DNA from: Aphanomyces cochlioides
Lineage: Eukaryota; Oomycota; Saprolegniomycetes; Saprolegniales; Verrucalvaceae
Direction: 5' to 3'
DNA: 64,000 nucleotides
NCBI GenBank assembly: GCA_019828595.1
Contig: JAHQRK010000018.1
Coordinates: forward strand, 1,577,309 to 1,641,308
The notes beneath the pieces are model-generated. The model worked only from the letters and a program-made list of their open reading frames with translations. It ran no database searches and was not told the DNA's origin. Positions 62,277 to 64,000 of the stretch are shown piece after piece. The position numbers were made by a program, and so were the translations under genes. The stretch's first letter is position 1, and each line of letters starts with the position of its first letter.

Positions 62277-64000
62277 ATGAGGCCAGGCTAGGCTACGCCC
62301 CTGGGTGGAGCGTTTTGCTTTGGAAATAACAAAGATTTGCTCACACACATGAAACGTTTGAAGCCATACTATGAATTTTGAATTGATTCAGGCCCAGTTC
62401 GAAGTAAAAAATAAGTTAAGCCGAGCATAATTGGCTACTGTTGACTGACTATTTTTCGTCAGGAGATAAATCATGTCCTTACCACAAAACCGTCTGACTC
62501 GTCCGAAAGAAAAATAAATTATCCAATCAGAGATCATCTTATTTTTGAAACTAAGGAGACAGTAATTTACTTCGCACTCCTTATTCACTTCTTTCTTATT
62601 TTACTTTTGAATTGGCCTCCATAGTTTCCCTGTTTTGTTGTGCAAAAATGCCAGTATTGCGCAGATAACACGAACTACTTATCAGTGATAGAACAGACGT
62701 CTTGATACGGGTCTTATCACGGCGCATTTGACGGCGAATAATGATGACCATGCGCTTAGATACGATGCTCGAGGGCGACTGATGCGCTTAGATGATGCTC
62801 AAGGTGACTACGACATGTTGGAAGACATAGATGTGAAGATGAAGAAACGAACCTTTTATGGAATCTACGGTTGTGTCCAATGTGAGCGTGGCATGTGGTG
62901 GTGGAAGAATTCTAGGATGCCGGAAGGTTAATGAAGATGTTAAATTTCAGTTGATAATGTGATTGGATCGTAAATACTGTGGATATGTGTCCCGCCACTT
63001 AAGCTTAACATAATGTGGTTTGCCAGAAATACTACTCATTTCTTTCATAAATCGTACAGAAGTCGCGGTATTTATTAAACATCACATTGTTTAATATCGC
63101 GTATTGAACTCGTACATCCAATGAATTGAAACTTTGATACTGGGTAATACACCTGCTAAGTATTCATGCAACACCCCTTAAGTGATTCATGATACTCGCC
63201 GTAGGCCCACTATCAACAGTGGTACTCCATCAAAAGTAGCACCATCAGTTGCAATAGTGGTAACCAACGTTACACATTGTCCCCTTACTGTAAAAAGTTG
63301 AACTATGGGAGAGGATTTACTGTCCAAAGTCAATATGAAAATACAGTAAAAACACACGTTTTAGCTGTCCCTGGCTGCTCGATGAAAATGTCCGGTATTT
63401 CGAGCCAAAAAGTAACATGGCCGACTTCGTAACATTCGCATATCGCGTCGGAATTCGCCTTTCGGAGTCCAAGCCTCTGGCCAGAGTATGGCTTAAAGTG
63501 CAGAAGGGCTCGTCACCCTACTACACAGTGTGTTGACCGCTTATTCAGTGGCCTTTTCTGCCCGAGTGAAGCTATCCTAAGACATGCATCTCACCTTGCA
63601 TCGTCCCAGAAAAAACCAACTGCCATTCATCTCGTCTTTGGCAGGTATTATTTTAAATAGCAGGACAATATTTTCATTTTGTATGTGGAATTGTTTGATC
63701 ATTAATATTATCGACAACTGGCACGTCCAGCATCATGGGTGCATCGTGACAAAACATGACACCAATATTGAGGAACACACCAAGACAAATTGACAAATGG
63801 ATATTTGCCATGGATATCGGGCAATACAACCTTGAGTGGTCAAATTAGTTGATGTTGGTTGGAAGTGCTGACTACTATGAACGAACTTGTCTCAAATTAC
63901 TCTTTTTTGACTTGGCGTTTGTATGTAAAAATTGCTCATTTTTGTACTTGGAATTGTATGTAAAAATTACTCTTTTTTTGACTTGACGTTTGTATGTAAA
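62277..64000 (-). mobile_element. Array unit 24 (degraded, cut by window end)
   Basis: Incomplete. The terminal CTAG is lost (the boundary reads AATAGAATGAGGCC), indels are frequent to about 63,550, and part of the 36-bp block is missing near 63,950. Confidence 0.65.

Larger units (their letters stand above)
18771..64000 (-). mobile_element. Head-to-tail array of 24 non-autonomous Helitron-like units
   Basis: More than 45 kb of one repeat, basic period 1,857 bp, continuing past the window end. Read on the minus strand, every intact unit starts TCTATTACTTAAAGC and ends with a hairpin (CCAGGG-GCGTAG-CCCTGG), 7 nt (CCTCACC), then CTAG. Helitrons have 5' TC, 3' CTRR, a 3' subterminal hairpin 10-12 nt from the end, and insert between A and T. 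Here the 3' end of the leftmost unit is followed by host T, and internal junctions are exactly CTAG|TC with no host base between. No Rep-helicase frame exists on either strand, so the unit is non-autonomous. Units 1-22 are nearly identical; 23-24 are degraded. Classification is from termini only. Confidence 0.78.

Noticed and set aside
18771..64000. Ribosomal DNA intergenic spacer or 5S array
   Set aside because: No rRNA-like sequence is found in the unit, and the Helitron-type termini explain its boundaries better.
18771..64000. CRISPR array
   Set aside because: The repeat unit is about 1.9 kb with no spacers, and the host is eukaryotic.

Overview
The window looks like nuclear DNA of an oomycete, probably a Saprolegniales/Aphanomyces-like species. 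Protein genes on the left are split by very short GT-AG introns (39-54 nt). One intronless gene encodes an AA17-type lytic polysaccharide monooxygenase, a family known from oomycetes, and a bZIP-like family that I associate with Saprolegniales is present. The species is an inference. No rRNA, tRNA or CRISPR was found.

Region 1 (1-16.3 kb) is gene dense. In order it holds: a large formin (+) whose FH2 domain is split by an insert with five WH2-like motifs; a convergent coiled-coil/F-x-P-repeat protein (-); a small membrane protein (+) sharing a 91-bp bidirectional promoter with it; a class-I glutamine-amidotransferase-like enzyme (+) sitting between two ~540-bp inverted repeat arms that share a 114-bp perfectly identical core; a frameshifted bZIP-like gene (-); the AA17 LPMO (+); two tandem GyrI-like effector-binding paralogues (-); and a heavily degraded paralogue of the bZIP-like gene (-). 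I reassembled the multi-exon genes by hand from frame continuity and splice signals.

Region 2 (16.3-18.77 kb) is AT rich and made of transposon debris: a truncated Harbinger-like transposase facing a Myb/SANT-like ORF, a possible foldback structure, and a 318-bp pogo/Tigger-type MITE with TA duplication.

Region 3 (18,771-64,000) is one head-to-tail array of 24 units of ~1,857-1,965 bp, cut by the window end. Read on the minus strand each unit starts with TC and ends with a 6-bp-stem hairpin, 7 nt, then CTAG; consecutive units join exactly CTAG|TC, and the last 3' end is followed by a host T. These are the hallmarks of Helitron rolling-circle transposons, so the array is best read as a concatemer of a non-autonomous Helitron. 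Units differ by a 28-bp VNTR (1-3 copies), by a 55-bp inverted duplication in five units, and by a few SNPs in mosaic combinations. The last two units are full of small indels, either true edge decay or unpolished assembly.
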